In this document: piece by piece, positions 8,597 to 18,244 of the stretch
Position numbering within the stretch: the first letter of the stretch is position 1
Layout: every line of letters starts with the position of its first letter
Assembly: GCF_015352955.1 (NCBI RefSeq)
Contig: NZ_JACYOX010000008.1
Span: 1 to 64,000 of the forward strand
Length of the DNA stretch: 64,000 bases
Direction of reading: 5' to 3'
Origin: Noviherbaspirillum soli
GTDB lineage: Bacteria > Pseudomonadota > Gammaproteobacteria > Burkholderiales > Burkholderiaceae_D
Translations under genes and position numbers: made by a program
Notes under the pieces: model-generated
What the model was told of the DNA's origin: nothing
The model's input: the letters and a program-made list of their open reading frames with translations, nothing else
The model's database searches: none

Positions 8597-11005
8597 TTGG
8601 AACACCACACACCAGCCGCGAAGCGGATGGAAGCCGCACGGCGGATGGAAGCCGCACGGCGGCTGGCGCGCCGCATCGCCGGCTATTTCACTGACACGAT
8701 CGCGCCCGGCGTCAGCCGCGCCGGGCGCGCGAAGTCCGCGGTTAAGGCGCTGGGTGCATCGGCCGCGATCGTTATCGTGCTGCTGTTTCTCTATACCCTG
8801 CTGCTGATCCCCTTCACGCCCGGCATCAGCGACATCCGCAAGGCCAAGGCCGACCAGCCCAGCGTGCTGATGTCGATCGACGGCAAGCGCATCGCCACCT
8901 TCCGCCGCAGCAACCGGGAATGGGTGCCGCTGGCGAAGATCTCGCCCAACGTGGTCAAGGCGCTGATCGCCACCGAGGACCGCCGCTTCTATGAACACCA
9001 TGGCATCGACTTCAGGCGCACCGCGGCCAGCATGGCGCATACCCTCACCGGCGATACCCAGGGCGGGTCGACGCTGACCCAGCAGCTGGCGCGCAATCTG
9101 TATCCGGAAGAGATAGGCCGCAGCCGCTCGATCACGCGCAAGATCAAGGAAGTGATCACGGCGCTGAAGATCGAGCATGCCTATACCAAGGACGAGATCC
9201 TGGAAACCTATCTCAACACCGTGCCCTTCCTCTACAACGCCTTTGGCATCGAGATGGCGGCGCGCACCTATTTCGACAAATCCGCCGCCAAGCTCAATGT
9301 GCTGGAAAGCGCCACCCTGATCGGCATGTTGAAGGGCACCAGCTATTACAACCCGGTGACCAATCCGGAGCGGGCGCAGAAGCGCCGCAATGTGGTGCTG
9401 GCGCAGATGCACAAGGCCGGCCACCTGAGCGAGGCCAGCCTTGCCAGCATGAAGAAGCGGCCGATACGGCTGGACTTCGAGCGCCAGGACGAAGAGATGG
9501 GCCCGGCGCCGCATTTCGCCGAATACGTGCGGCGCTGGCTCATCGAATGGGCCGACAACAACGACTACAACATCTACCTCGACGGCCTGGTGGTGAGCAC
9601 CACCATCGACAGCCGCCTGCAGGCGGCCGCCAACCAGGCGGTGGCGCGCCAGTTGTCCGGCCTGCAGGCGGTGGCCGACGTGGAATGGGGCGTGGCCTCG
9701 CCGCGCCTGCTGTCGTCGTCGATGTCGGCCTATGCCGGCATGCGGTCGCGGGTCGCGCCGTTCGGCTATTTCTGGAGCAGCCGCGACGAGGTGGTGAACG
9801 CCTTCGTGCGCGAGTCCGGCGCCTACCGCAATGCGGTCGAAGGCGGCGAGGCTGAAGCCGATGCGATGGCCAGGCTGCGCGCCGACAAGGCCTTCATGAA
9901 CAAGCTGCGCGAGGACAAGACCCGGCTGCAGGCTGGCTTCATCGCGATGGACCCGGCCAGCGGCGAAGTGAGGGCCTGGGTCGGGAGCCGCGACTTCCAG
10001 ACCGACCAGTACGACCATGTGGCGCGCGCCCAGCGCCAGCCGGGGTCGACCTTCAAGCCCTTCGTCTACGGCGCGGCGCTGGCGCAGGGCCTGACGCCGG
10101 AGACCGAGTTCATCGACCGCGCGGTGGAGATTCCGCTGGGCGGCAGCGCGGTGTGGCGGCCCAGCGACCTCAACCCGCCCAGCAACCAGCCGATGACGCT
10201 GCGCCAGGGCCTGATGTACTCGAAGAACACCATCACGGCACAGGTGATGCAGGAGGTGGGGCCGAAGCGGGTGGTGGACCTGGCGACCCGCATGGGCATC
10301 AACCAGAGCCGGCTGGAAGCGGTGCCGGCATTGGCGCTGGGCAGCAGCCCGGTCACCATGCTGGAAATGGCCACCGCCTATGGCGCCATCGCCAACGGCG
10401 GCGATTATCGTCAGCCGGTGGTGGTGACCCGCATCGCCGACCGCCGCGGCAAGGTGCTGGCCGAGTTCGAAGGCACGCAGCAGCGCGCGCTGCCGGCGCG
10501 GGTGGCGCATGAACTGGTGGACATGTTGCGCGCCGCAGTGAACCAGGGCACCGGCACGGCGATCCGCTCGCAGTTCGGCATCACCGCCGACGTGGCAGGC
10601 AAGACCGGCACCACGCAGAACAATACGGATGGCTGGTTCATGCTGATGCATCCGGCACTGGTGTCGGGCGCATGGGTGGGCTTCAACGATGCCCGCGTCA
10701 CCATGCGCAGCAGCTACTGGGGCCAGGGTGCGCACAATGCGCTGTACCTGGTGGGCGACTTTTTCCGGCAGGCGCAGAACGGCCGGCTGGTGGACGTCAA
10801 TGCGCGCTTCGCCGGCTTGTCGGCGCAAATGGCGCAGCCGGCTCCGGAGCAGGCACAGGGCCAGGAGAGAAACCCATTGGCCGTGCCGGAGGCGGAACCG
10901 TCCACGGAGACGCCAACGCCGGCGGAACCCGGCCAGGATGAACTGGAACGCATCATCGAGCAGGCGCGGGAAGCCGTGCGCGAGCCGGCACAGGCAACGC
11001 GCTGA
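8597..11005 (+). CDS. Bifunctional class A penicillin-binding protein
   Basis: An 802-residue inner-membrane enzyme that polymerises lipid II and cross-links peptidoglycan. One membrane segment lies near 55-77. The GT51 transglycosylase domain carries EDRRFYEHHGID near 127 and QGGSTLTQQLARN. The transpeptidase domain has the serine motif STFK near 481, SKN near 540 and KTGT near 667. The tail after about 740 is Pro/Glu-rich. The start is TTG with AGGGAG upstream; an ATG at 8628 lies inside a tandem duplication. It is not evidently co-transcribed with its neighbours. Which PBP1 subgroup it belongs to is uncertain. Confidence 0.9.
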   Translation: MEHHTPAAKRMEAARRMEAARRLARRIAGYFTDTIAPGVSRAGRAKSAVKALGASAAIVIVLLFLYTLLLIPFTPGISDIRKAKADQPSVLMSIDGKRIATFRRSNREWVPLAKISPNVVKALIATEDRRFYEHHGIDFRRTAASMAHTLTGDTQGGSTLTQQLARNLYPEEIGRSRSITRKIKEVITALKIEHAYTKDEILETYLNTVPFLYNAFGIEMAARTYFDKSAAKLNVLESATLIGMLKGTSYYNPVTNPERAQKRRNVVLAQMHKAGHLSEASLASMKKRPIRLDFERQDEEMGPAPHFAEYVRRWLIEWADNNDYNIYLDGLVVSTTIDSRLQAAANQAVARQLSGLQAVADVEWGVASPRLLSSSMSAYAGMRSRVAPFGYFWSSRDEVVNAFVRESGAYRNAVEGGEAEADAMARLRADKAFMNKLREDKTRLQAGFIAMDPASGEVRAWVGSRDFQTDQYDHVARAQRQPGSTFKPFVYGAALAQGLTPETEFIDRAVEIPLGGSAVWRPSDLNPPSNQPMTLRQGLMYSKNTITAQVMQEVGPKRVVDLATRMGINQSRLEAVPALALGSSPVTMLEMATAYGAIANGGDYRQPVVVTRIADRRGKVLAEFEGTQQRALPARVAHELVDMLRAAVNQGTGTAIRSQFGITADVAGKTGTTQNNTDGWFMLMHPALVSGAWVGFNDARVTMRSSYWGQGAHNALYLVGDFFRQAQNGRLVDVNARFAGLSAQMAQPAPEQAQGQERNPLAVPEAEPSTETPTPAEPGQDELERIIEQAREAVREPAQATR
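8623..8658 (+). repeat. Exact 18-bp tandem duplication in the PBP gene
   Basis: Positions 8623-8640 and 8641-8658 are identical. The unit is in frame and repeats the hexapeptide RMEAAR in the cytoplasmic N-terminus of the PBP, so changes in copy number would not break the gene. Confidence 0.9.
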
Positions 11006-11105
11006 TAATCCGGCGCAGTCCGGCTTGGCGTGCAGCGCCCTGGCAGCGGCCTGTGCGTGCCACGCGCCCCTGCCCCGCACCGCCCGGCAATGATGCAGCC
11101 GCTCT

Positions 11106-11876
11106 TCAGGAGGCGGCCAAGCCGGCTCGTTCCAGCAGGCGCACGCAGCGCGCCCAGTTCATTCCCAGTTCCGGATCGTGCAGGCTGGTATTGAACAGCA
11201 TGCTGCCTCGTTCAAGCCACTGCCTGGCATATGCCAGCGCATTCATGCCATCGATATCGGTCGCATCGGCGGCGGCGCCATGGGCAAGCAGGATGTCGAC
11301 CACCCTGTCATGGCCTTCCCTGGCCGCGATGATCAGCGGCGTGCGCCGGCTTTCCGGACTGCGGCTTTCCAGCGGCACGCCCAGCGCGCACAAGTCCTTG
11401 ACCGCATTCGCATGGCCCATCTGGGCGGCGAAACACAGCGCGTTGTTGCCGTGATGCCAATTCATGCCGGCATTGCATGCATACATGAGCAATTGCTCCT
11501 TCTTCATGGCCCGTGCCGCGCCATACATCGCCGGCAGTGCATGCCTGACATCGCGGGCAACCACATTCCTTACCACGATCGCTGCCCGCATGATGGTGTC
11601 GGCGTCGGTCTCGCCGCGATCGAAGGCCTCCAGCAGGTCGTCCACATATTTCCCGATCAGCTGCGCATTCGGCCGGGTCCGCATGCCATCGGCCATGCCG
11701 AGCAGACTGCCGGCCTGCGCCGGTGCGGCGCGCAATGCCGGCTGCGCCACGATGCCATTGTCCGTCACGGCGGCGGTGACCGTGGTGGTAGTGGTCGTCG
11801 TGACCGTGCTGGTCGTCGGAAAGCCGCCGGGAACGACATCGGGTTGAACACGATGGGCGGGAATGGTGGAATCCAT
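11106..11876 (-). CDS. Ankyrin-repeat protein with Thr-rich N-terminus
   Basis: A 256-residue protein. Residues about 18-35 are a Thr/Val run (TVTTTTTTTV), followed by a helical segment and then C-terminal ankyrin repeats from about 135, including NALCFAAQMGHANAVKDL and TPLIIAAREGHDRVVDIL. No signal peptide or membrane segment is seen. Ankyrin repeats bind proteins; in bacteria such genes are often effectors or regulators, but nothing here shows secretion. AAGGA lies 8 nt before ATG 11876; an ATG at 11885 is less well placed. It is single, between the PBP gene and the condensin operon. Confidence 0.8.
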   Translation of the reverse strand: MDSTIPAHRVQPDVVPGGFPTTSTVTTTTTTTVTAAVTDNGIVAQPALRAAPAQAGSLLGMADGMRTRPNAQLIGKYVDDLLEAFDRGETDADTIMRAAIVVRNVVARDVRHALPAMYGAARAMKKEQLLMYACNAGMNWHHGNNALCFAAQMGHANAVKDLCALGVPLESRSPESRRTPLIIAAREGHDRVVDILLAHGAAADATDIDGMNALAYARQWLERGSMLFNTSLHDPELGMNWARCVRLLERAGLAAS

Positions 11877-12176
11877 GCATGACATCCTTGATGCGGGTTG
11901 GTCGAGGCCTATAAGGCTGCGGCGCGGCTTGATGAAACCGCCCGCAGTCTGTAACAGGCGCAAGAAGACGTTGCCTGAGGCAGACCGCCATCCCCGCATT
12001 GATTGCTGCAGCACAAACAGTAAGACAGGGCGAACACACGCAACGCAACCTCATGCAGCGCCGGGAAATCATGATGCGGCCCCTGCATCGGCCAACTGCG
12101 GCAACATGGTCACGCAGGCGGAAAAACCAGTAGCGCCGCGTCGCCACTTGCCCTTATAGTTGCACGCTGCTGATTT

Positions 12177-13643
12177 TTGACTGCAACATTTGTGTTTTTT
12201 GAAACTGAACGACGCCACTTTTTCCGCCCCCTGTCCGGCAAGCACCGTGAAGTCATCGTCGCCTGCGTACGTGCCCTGTACGAGCGGCTGCATGGCCCGA
12301 GTGCCGACTACGCACAGAACCTGAGCCGCGACGGCTTGCGCGACCTGCTGCTGCCGGTCGTGCGCGAGGCGCGCCGGCTGCCGGCGCCCGAGGAGGACAA
12401 CGACGCCGAGCCTGCGCTGATTCCCGAGCATGCGGACGATGTCCAGGGCGCGGCCGCGGTGGTGCGCGCGCTGCAGCGCGATGGCTGGGTGGAAGCCTTC
12501 CCCGACCGCGCCGGCCTCGTCACCGCCTATCGCCTCACTCGTGCCGGCAAGCTGTTCGCCGAGGCCTTCTGGTCGGTCGAGCGGCGCAGCAGCCGCACCC
12601 GGCAGCGCAACGTGCGCAGCTGCCGCAATGCGCTGGACGCCACCCTGCGCAACCTCGATGCGCACGACCTCGTCGATGCCTGGGACTATGCCGAGAAGGT
12701 CATCAGCGACCTGTCAGAGGGCGTGGATTATTTCCAGGAGCTGGTGCGCCGGCTGATGCTGGAAGCGTCGCAGACGCCATGGGAAGGCTTCATGGACTTT
12801 CTCGACCGCTTCGAGAAGGAGTTCAAGAAGCAGCTCACCGCCGACAGCGTGGAACGGCACCGCCAGGCGATACGGGAAGCGATCGTGCAGCTGCATGCGC
12901 TGGAGCCGGCGCGCCGCGACATGCTGGAAAACCGGCTCAACGATGTGGCTCGTTGGGCCATGCAGGAGCGCAGCGGCGGCTCGACGCTGGACTGGATGCT
13001 GTTTCGCATCGAGGACATGGTGGAAGCGGCCTGCAACAGCCGGCATCCGGAGCTGATCAAGGCGATGAGCGTGTACATGCAGCGCGCCGCCGCCATCGTG
13101 CAGCAGGCCTTGCTGCTCAACGGCGGCCGCGGCCGCCGTGCCTGGAGCGACGCCATCAGCCGCGTGGCCGATGCCGGCGAAGGGCAGCAGGCGCTGCTGC
13201 TGCGGCTGGGCCAGGCCATGGCGCCGGCCGAGGTGCGCCTGCTGGACCCGTCGGCCTTCCGGCTGCGCGGCCCGTCGCAGCGGCGGCGCGCGCTGGCCGT
13301 CACCGCCCAGCCCAGGGTCAGCCGCGATGCCCGGCTGGCGGCCGCAATGCAGCGCGCCGAGGCAGACGCCTTCGCCCTGCCCAACGAAGACGTGTTGCGC
13401 CAGGTCGCTGCGGCGCTGGCCGCGCGGCGCGAGCCGATCAGGCTGTCGCAGCTGCCTGCCGCCAGCGCGGCCGACCTGCTGGCCAACATGCAGCTGGTCG
13501 AAGCCATCCGCAGCGGCCGCGGCCACGGCATGACGGCGACCCGGCTGGCGGCGCGCATGGAAAACGATTACTACAGCGGCGCGGATTACCGCATCGGACT
13601 GGATGAACCACATCGACTGAACGAACCGGGGAAGCAGCCATGA
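12177..13643 (+). CDS. MksF/JetA, kleisin-like subunit of a MukBEF-type condensin
   Basis: This 488-residue mostly helical, charged protein matches the Wadjet JetA / MksF family: the opening HFFRPLSGKHREV and winged-helix-like N-terminus are typical, followed by a long helical middle. The family bridges SMC heads and binds the JetB/MksE subunit. The first start available is TTG 12177; GTG 12192 is possible, and neither has a clear ribosome binding site. It overlaps the next gene by ATGA (13640-13643). It belongs to a three-gene operon for DNA loop extrusion, either chromosome organisation or plasmid defence. Confidence 0.82.
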   Translation: MTATFVFFETERRHFFRPLSGKHREVIVACVRALYERLHGPSADYAQNLSRDGLRDLLLPVVREARRLPAPEEDNDAEPALIPEHADDVQGAAAVVRALQRDGWVEAFPDRAGLVTAYRLTRAGKLFAEAFWSVERRSSRTRQRNVRSCRNALDATLRNLDAHDLVDAWDYAEKVISDLSEGVDYFQELVRRLMLEASQTPWEGFMDFLDRFEKEFKKQLTADSVERHRQAIREAIVQLHALEPARRDMLENRLNDVARWAMQERSGGSTLDWMLFRIEDMVEAACNSRHPELIKAMSVYMQRAAAIVQQALLLNGGRGRRAWSDAISRVADAGEGQQALLLRLGQAMAPAEVRLLDPSAFRLRGPSQRRRALAVTAQPRVSRDARLAAAMQRAEADAFALPNEDVLRQVAAALAARREPIRLSQLPAASAADLLANMQLVEAIRSGRGHGMTATRLAARMENDYYSGADYRIGLDEPHRLNEPGKQP

Positions 13644-14320
13644 GCCTGACCGACGCGCTGATGGCGCAACTGGAGCCGCACAATGTGCCGCTGGAGCGTT
13701 TCCGCGACATCGTCGGGCGCATGTATGCCGCCGGCATCATGGTGCGCGACGAGGATGGCGTCGAGCAGCGGCTGTACGACGACATGCGCCGCATCGAGGC
13801 GCCGCTGGCCGAGTATTTCGGCCTGGCCGGCTTCACCCTGGTGCATGATGCGCAGAGCGCCTTCTTCCGGCTGTATGCGCCCGGCGCCGACATCCCGGGC
13901 ATCGCCGATGGCAGCGATGCCGATGCGATGCCAGGCCTGCGCGCCCGGCTCTCGCCGGACTTCGTGGCGGCCGCGCTGGCGCTGCGCTTCCTGTACCAGC
14001 AGGGCCTGGCCGACGCCGGCGGCCGCCTGACCGACGACGGCGAAGTGCTGGCCCGCTTCGAGGAACTGGCCGCTACCCTGCAGACCCAGCTCAAGCGCCC
14101 TCTGCCGGCAGGCGCGGTGGAGCGTCAGCGCCTGCTGGGCGAACTGAAGCGGCACCGGCTGATCCGCCTGGCGCCGCTGTTCGTGATGGAAGACGAGGAA
14201 GCGCTGATCGCGATCCGCCCCACCATACTGGGCATCATCAGCGACGACATGCTGGCGCGCGCGCTGGAATCGGAAGAGCCGATTCCCGAAGCCGCCGAGG
14301 AAGAAGGAAACCCGCAATGA
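13640..14320 (+). CDS. MksE/JetB (DUF4194) condensin accessory subunit
   Basis: A 226-residue protein of the DUF4194 family, equivalent to MukE. These tandem winged-helix proteins bind the kleisin (upstream gene) and the SMC complex. The sequence shows LRFLYQQGLAD and a C-terminal acidic tail. Start and stop overlap the neighbours by ATGA at both ends, indicating strict translational coupling and equimolar production. CGGGGAAG precedes the start. Confidence 0.85.
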   Translation: MSLTDALMAQLEPHNVPLERFRDIVGRMYAAGIMVRDEDGVEQRLYDDMRRIEAPLAEYFGLAGFTLVHDAQSAFFRLYAPGADIPGIADGSDADAMPGLRARLSPDFVAAALALRFLYQQGLADAGGRLTDDGEVLARFEELAATLQTQLKRPLPAGAVERQRLLGELKRHRLIRLAPLFVMEDEEALIAIRPTILGIISDDMLARALESEEPIPEAAEEEGNPQ

Positions 14321-17300
14321 AACTGGACCGGCTGATCCTGGTGAACTGGGGCGCGCTGCGCAGCCAGGAATATGCGATGGGCGACATGACCCTGCTGACC
14401 GGCCCGACCGGCTCTGGCAAGTCGACCATGCTGGACGCGCTGCAGACCGTGATGACCGCGGTCTACCAGAACATCTTCAACTACAACCCGGGCCAGGATG
14501 AAACCACCCAGTCGGCGCGCAACGGCAAGACCAAGCGCACGCTGTGGTCGTATATCGTCGGCGCCGAGGACAACCTGTTTGCCCGTCCCGATGGCGCCCA
14601 TGGCTATGTCGGCGCGGTGTTCCGTCCGAGCGAGGGCGAGGAAGGCCGCGAGTTCACAGCGCTGGTGGCGGCCTCGGCCCGGGTCGATGGCAGCGGCGGC
14701 AGGCGCCAGGCGGTGGCCGAGCGGCTGGCGCTTTTGATCATCGACGATGCGGCGCTGCGGCTGGAAGATCTGACCGCACGCGATGAAGGCGCGGAGGACG
14801 GCGATGGCGCGCTGCTGGTGGTGCCGGCCGAGCGCATCGAGGCGCACCTGTCTTCGCGCTTTCGCGGCGTGACGAGTTTTCGCGACAGCAAGCGCGAGTA
14901 CCTGTGCCAGCTGTACGGCCGCTTTCGTGGCCAGAAGGCGGTGTCCTTTGCCGAAGCCGAAAGCGCGGCCCGCGCCTGGAGCCAGTCGATTGCGCACAAG
15001 CCCATCGGCAGCGTCGATGAACTGGTGCGGCGCCAGATCCTGGAGCTCGACGCCGGCCTGCTGGCGCAGCGCATCGCCCAGACCAGCCGCCTGATGCGCC
15101 AGGTCAACGAGCTGCGGCGCGAGGGCGAGCGGCTGTCCGCCAACGTGGAGCGCCTGGAACGGCTGGGCACGGCCGCGTCCGCGGCCGCCGGCGCGCATGA
15201 GGCGGCGGCCGCGGCCCAGCTGCTGGCGTCGTCGCTGGCGCTGCGCGACGACCAGCGCCAGATCGAACGCGCCAACGCTGCCATCGCCGGCCTGGAAGCC
15301 TCGATCGCGCAGGACAATGAAACCCTCTCCAGGCTGGAGCAGGAGCGCAGCGCGCGCGGCCGCAGCCTGACCCAGGTGCATGCGCAGATGATGGGCATAC
15401 CGGCAGTGGAGCAGCAGCGCCGCATCCAGGGCCAGATCGATGAACTGAATGGCCGGGTGCGCACTGCCCTGTCGGCGCTGCGCCAGAACGCCGATGCCGC
15501 GCGCCGCCTGGAAACGGCGGCGCGGACCGTGGCCGGGATGCGTATACCGGCGCAGCAGGCTGAGCTGTCGCGCGCGGCGCAGGCAGTGAGCGAGGCGCTG
15601 GCCACGGCCGATGCGCGCGGCCTGGCCGCGCCACTGGAGGCCGTGAACCGCCTGGCCGCGCTGCCCGAGGCAGACGTGCTGCAGTCGCTGCTGCTGGCGC
15701 AGGAGCTCGATGGCATCGAGGCGGCGCTGGAACAGCTGTTCGCGGCGCTGGCCGGCGCCGACCACAGCTTCGTGGCGGGATTGCATGCCCAGATGGCGCA
15801 GCTGCGCGGCAGCGAGGCCGAAGCGCTGCGGCGCGAGCGCGATGCGCAGGCGCGCCGCGCCAACCTGGCCGAAGGCGGCGCCGACTATCCGGCCCATGTG
15901 CGCCATGCATTGAAGGAATTGCGCAGCGAACTGCCGGCCGCGCGGGCCCAGGTACTGTGCGACCTGGTCGAACCGCTTTCGCCGGAATGGCAGCCGGCCA
16001 TCGAGGGCTATCTCGGCGGCGCCCGCTTCAACCTGGTCGTGGACCAGGAATGGGAAGCGCGCGCGATCACCTTCGTGCGCCAGAAAAAGCTGCGGCTGTC
16101 GGTGATCCAGGGCAGCCTGTGCCTGAAGAACCTGAAGACCGAGCGCACCCCGGCCGACTCCATCGTGCACGAGCTGCGCGCCGAGCATCCGGTCGCGCAT
16201 GCCTATCTGCACGAGCAGTACGGCCCGGTGCTCAAGGTGGCCGATGTCGAAGCGCTGCGCCATGCGCCGCGCGGCCTGACACGCGACGGCAAGGGCAGCG
16301 GCGCGCGCACCATGTTCGTCTCCGACGCCGAGCAGCTGGTGCTGGGCCAGGAATCGCGGCGCCAGGCCAGGGCGCGGGCCGAAGAGGAGCATGCGGCCGC
16401 CGAGGAGGAGCTGCAGGCGCTGCGGGCCATGCTGCGCGAGCTGCAGGGCGCGCTGGCCTTGCTGGCGCAACTGCAGCGGCCCTCCTTCGCCGCCCGCGCG
16501 GATCTCGAGCATGCGGTGCGCGAGCTCGATGCGGCGCGCGCCGACCTCGGCCGGCTCGACCTGGCCGCGGCCGGCAAGCTGCAGGACGAGGCCGATGCGC
16601 TGGGCGAGGAAATCGCGCTGATCGAGCAGAAGAAGGCGGCCTGCAACAAGCAGATCGGCGGCCATGAACGGGCATTGCAGCAGCAGCAGGCAACGCTGGC
16701 GCGGATTGCCGCCGGCAGCGCCGAACGTGAACAGGCGGTGGAAGCCGACCGCGGCCGGCTGCGCGCGCTGTGCGCGGTCAATGCCAGCCTGTCGCTGGTG
16801 GCGCTGGAAGACCAGGTCGCGGCGCAGGTCGAGCGCGGCCGCCAGGGCCAGGCCGACGCGCAGGAAGACGTGGCGCGCCAGCGGGAACGGGCCTGGCAGC
16901 TCTACAGCGACGTGCGCGCCGCGCTCGGCGCCTATCATGCCCATGCCCGCGCCGACGAGCAGTTCGAGGTCCATTCAGGGCTGGACAGCCGCGACGGCGA
17001 CTTCGGCCCGCTCTATGCGCAGATGATCGCGCTGCGCGACCAGACCCGCGCCCAGCTGCTGCGCCAGAAGGACATCGGCCTGGTGCGCAACCTGGAACAG
17101 CTGCGCACCGCCGAGCTGTCGTTCAACGATGTCTTCACCAAGCAGTTCTGCTACGAGATCAGGAATGGCGTCGATGCCGGCGTGCACACGCTGCGCACGC
17201 TGAACATGGAGCTGGAAAAGCTGCGCTTCGGCACCGACCGCTTCCGCATCGACTGGTCGGAATGGGTGCCCGAATACAAGGCCTACTACGACTTCTTCCG

Positions 17301-17955
17301 CGCCACCGCGGCGCTGTCGGACGGCGAGGAAACCGCCAGCCTGTTCGGCGATCCGCAGCTCACCGGCGAACAGCGCGAGGTGCGCGACCGGCTGCTGGGC
17401 CTGCTGCTGTCGGACGATGAAGAGCATGCGCTGCGCGAGCTGCAGCGGGTAGCCGACTTCCGCAATTACCGCCGCTATGAAATCTACAAGGAGTCAGACA
17501 CAGGCTCCCGGGTCAGGCTGTCCGAATGGGGCACCGGCTCCGGCGGCCAGCTGGAGACGCCGGCCTACATCATCCATGCGGCGGTGGTCACCAACAAGCT
17601 GAAGCATTTCGAGAAAGGCCCCAGCCTGCGCCTCCTGGTCAATGACGAGTCCTTCTCCAAGATGGACGAGGTGCGGGCCCGCGACGTGCTGAAGTTCCTG
17701 CGCGAGAACCTCGGGATGCAATTGCTGTGCGCGATGCCGACCAAGCATGCCGGCGCGATCAAGCCGGAATTCTGCCGCGAGTGGAGCTTTTCCCGCACCG
17801 AGGCCGTGGGCAATGGCGAGGTTGGCTTCGTGTCGGAGGCGGACGAACGTCTGCTGCGCCCGGACCGGCTGCGTGAGCTGTGGGAATTGCGGCGCAGGCA
17901 GGTGCGCGAGCAGGCGAAGATTGCCTTCGAAGATGGGGAACGCGAGGCGGCTTGA
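14317..17955 (+). CDS. MksB/JetC, SMC-like ATPase of the condensin
   Basis: A 1212-residue SMC-type ATPase. The Walker A motif GPTGSGKST is at 29-37. Two long Ala/Glu/Arg/Gln-rich coiled coils flank a hinge-like globular segment at about 545-620. The C-terminal head has the signature-like GTGSGGQ near 1072 and a Walker B-like RLLVNDESF near 1105. Length and split head-coil-hinge-coil-head layout match JetC/MksB. With MksF and MksE it would form a DNA-loop-extruding complex. No JetD (DUF2220/toprim nuclease) follows; the next gene is a tyrosinase. Confidence 0.88.
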   Translation: MKLDRLILVNWGALRSQEYAMGDMTLLTGPTGSGKSTMLDALQTVMTAVYQNIFNYNPGQDETTQSARNGKTKRTLWSYIVGAEDNLFARPDGAHGYVGAVFRPSEGEEGREFTALVAASARVDGSGGRRQAVAERLALLIIDDAALRLEDLTARDEGAEDGDGALLVVPAERIEAHLSSRFRGVTSFRDSKREYLCQLYGRFRGQKAVSFAEAESAARAWSQSIAHKPIGSVDELVRRQILELDAGLLAQRIAQTSRLMRQVNELRREGERLSANVERLERLGTAASAAAGAHEAAAAAQLLASSLALRDDQRQIERANAAIAGLEASIAQDNETLSRLEQERSARGRSLTQVHAQMMGIPAVEQQRRIQGQIDELNGRVRTALSALRQNADAARRLETAARTVAGMRIPAQQAELSRAAQAVSEALATADARGLAAPLEAVNRLAALPEADVLQSLLLAQELDGIEAALEQLFAALAGADHSFVAGLHAQMAQLRGSEAEALRRERDAQARRANLAEGGADYPAHVRHALKELRSELPAARAQVLCDLVEPLSPEWQPAIEGYLGGARFNLVVDQEWEARAITFVRQKKLRLSVIQGSLCLKNLKTERTPADSIVHELRAEHPVAHAYLHEQYGPVLKVADVEALRHAPRGLTRDGKGSGARTMFVSDAEQLVLGQESRRQARARAEEEHAAAEEELQALRAMLRELQGALALLAQLQRPSFAARADLEHAVRELDAARADLGRLDLAAAGKLQDEADALGEEIALIEQKKAACNKQIGGHERALQQQQATLARIAAGSAEREQAVEADRGRLRALCAVNASLSLVALEDQVAAQVERGRQGQADAQEDVARQRERAWQLYSDVRAALGAYHAHARADEQFEVHSGLDSRDGDFGPLYAQMIALRDQTRAQLLRQKDIGLVRNLEQLRTAELSFNDVFTKQFCYEIRNGVDAGVHTLRTLNMELEKLRFGTDRFRIDWSEWVPEYKAYYDFFRATAALSDGEETASLFGDPQLTGEQREVRDRLLGLLLSDDEEHALRELQRVADFRNYRRYEIYKESDTGSRVRLSEWGTGSGGQLETPAYIIHAAVVTNKLKHFEKGPSLRLLVNDESFSKMDEVRARDVLKFLRENLGMQLLCAMPTKHAGAIKPEFCREWSFSRTEAVGNGEVGFVSEADERLLRPDRLRELWELRRRQVREQAKIAFEDGEREAA

Positions 17956-18039
17956 GGCAGCCTGGCAATGGTGCCGGCACCGCTTGCATCGGCATGTCCC
18001 TCCCGCCCGACGTATCCGCCACCGGCGCTGATGCGCCCA

Positions 18040-18061
18040 ACTTCTGATGTGCATCAGAAGT
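18040..18061. promoter_or_regulatory. Perfect 10+2+10 palindrome upstream of the tyrosinase
   Basis: ACTTCTGATG and its exact reverse complement are separated by two bases, 184 nt before the tyrosinase ATG and 85 nt after mksB. The symmetry and size fit the operator of a dimeric regulator. The interval 17956-18244 otherwise holds no gene. Confidence 0.45.
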
Positions 18062-18244
18062 GCGGTACTGACTGGTTTCCTGTTCTTCTCCGCTCTACTA
18101 ATTTGATCGATACACCACTGCGTAAAAGGCGCTCGCCATCGCTGCAAAGTGTCTCGAGCGCCCTACCCATGACGGTGCATCCCTTGCGAGCCTGCGCGGC
18201 AGGCGCCTGCAGAACTTCACGATGCAGAAACAGGAGAAGCAGTC

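Noticed and set aside
8450-11080. Minus-strand frame continuous with the DJ-1-like gene, antisense to the PBP gene
   Set aside because: It is a high-GC shadow frame; the DJ-1 domain starts at 8449 with its own ribosome binding site.
12177-18244. A complete Wadjet (JetABCD) defence system
   Set aside because: Only JetA, JetB and JetC counterparts are present; no JetD frame exists before the tyrosinase.
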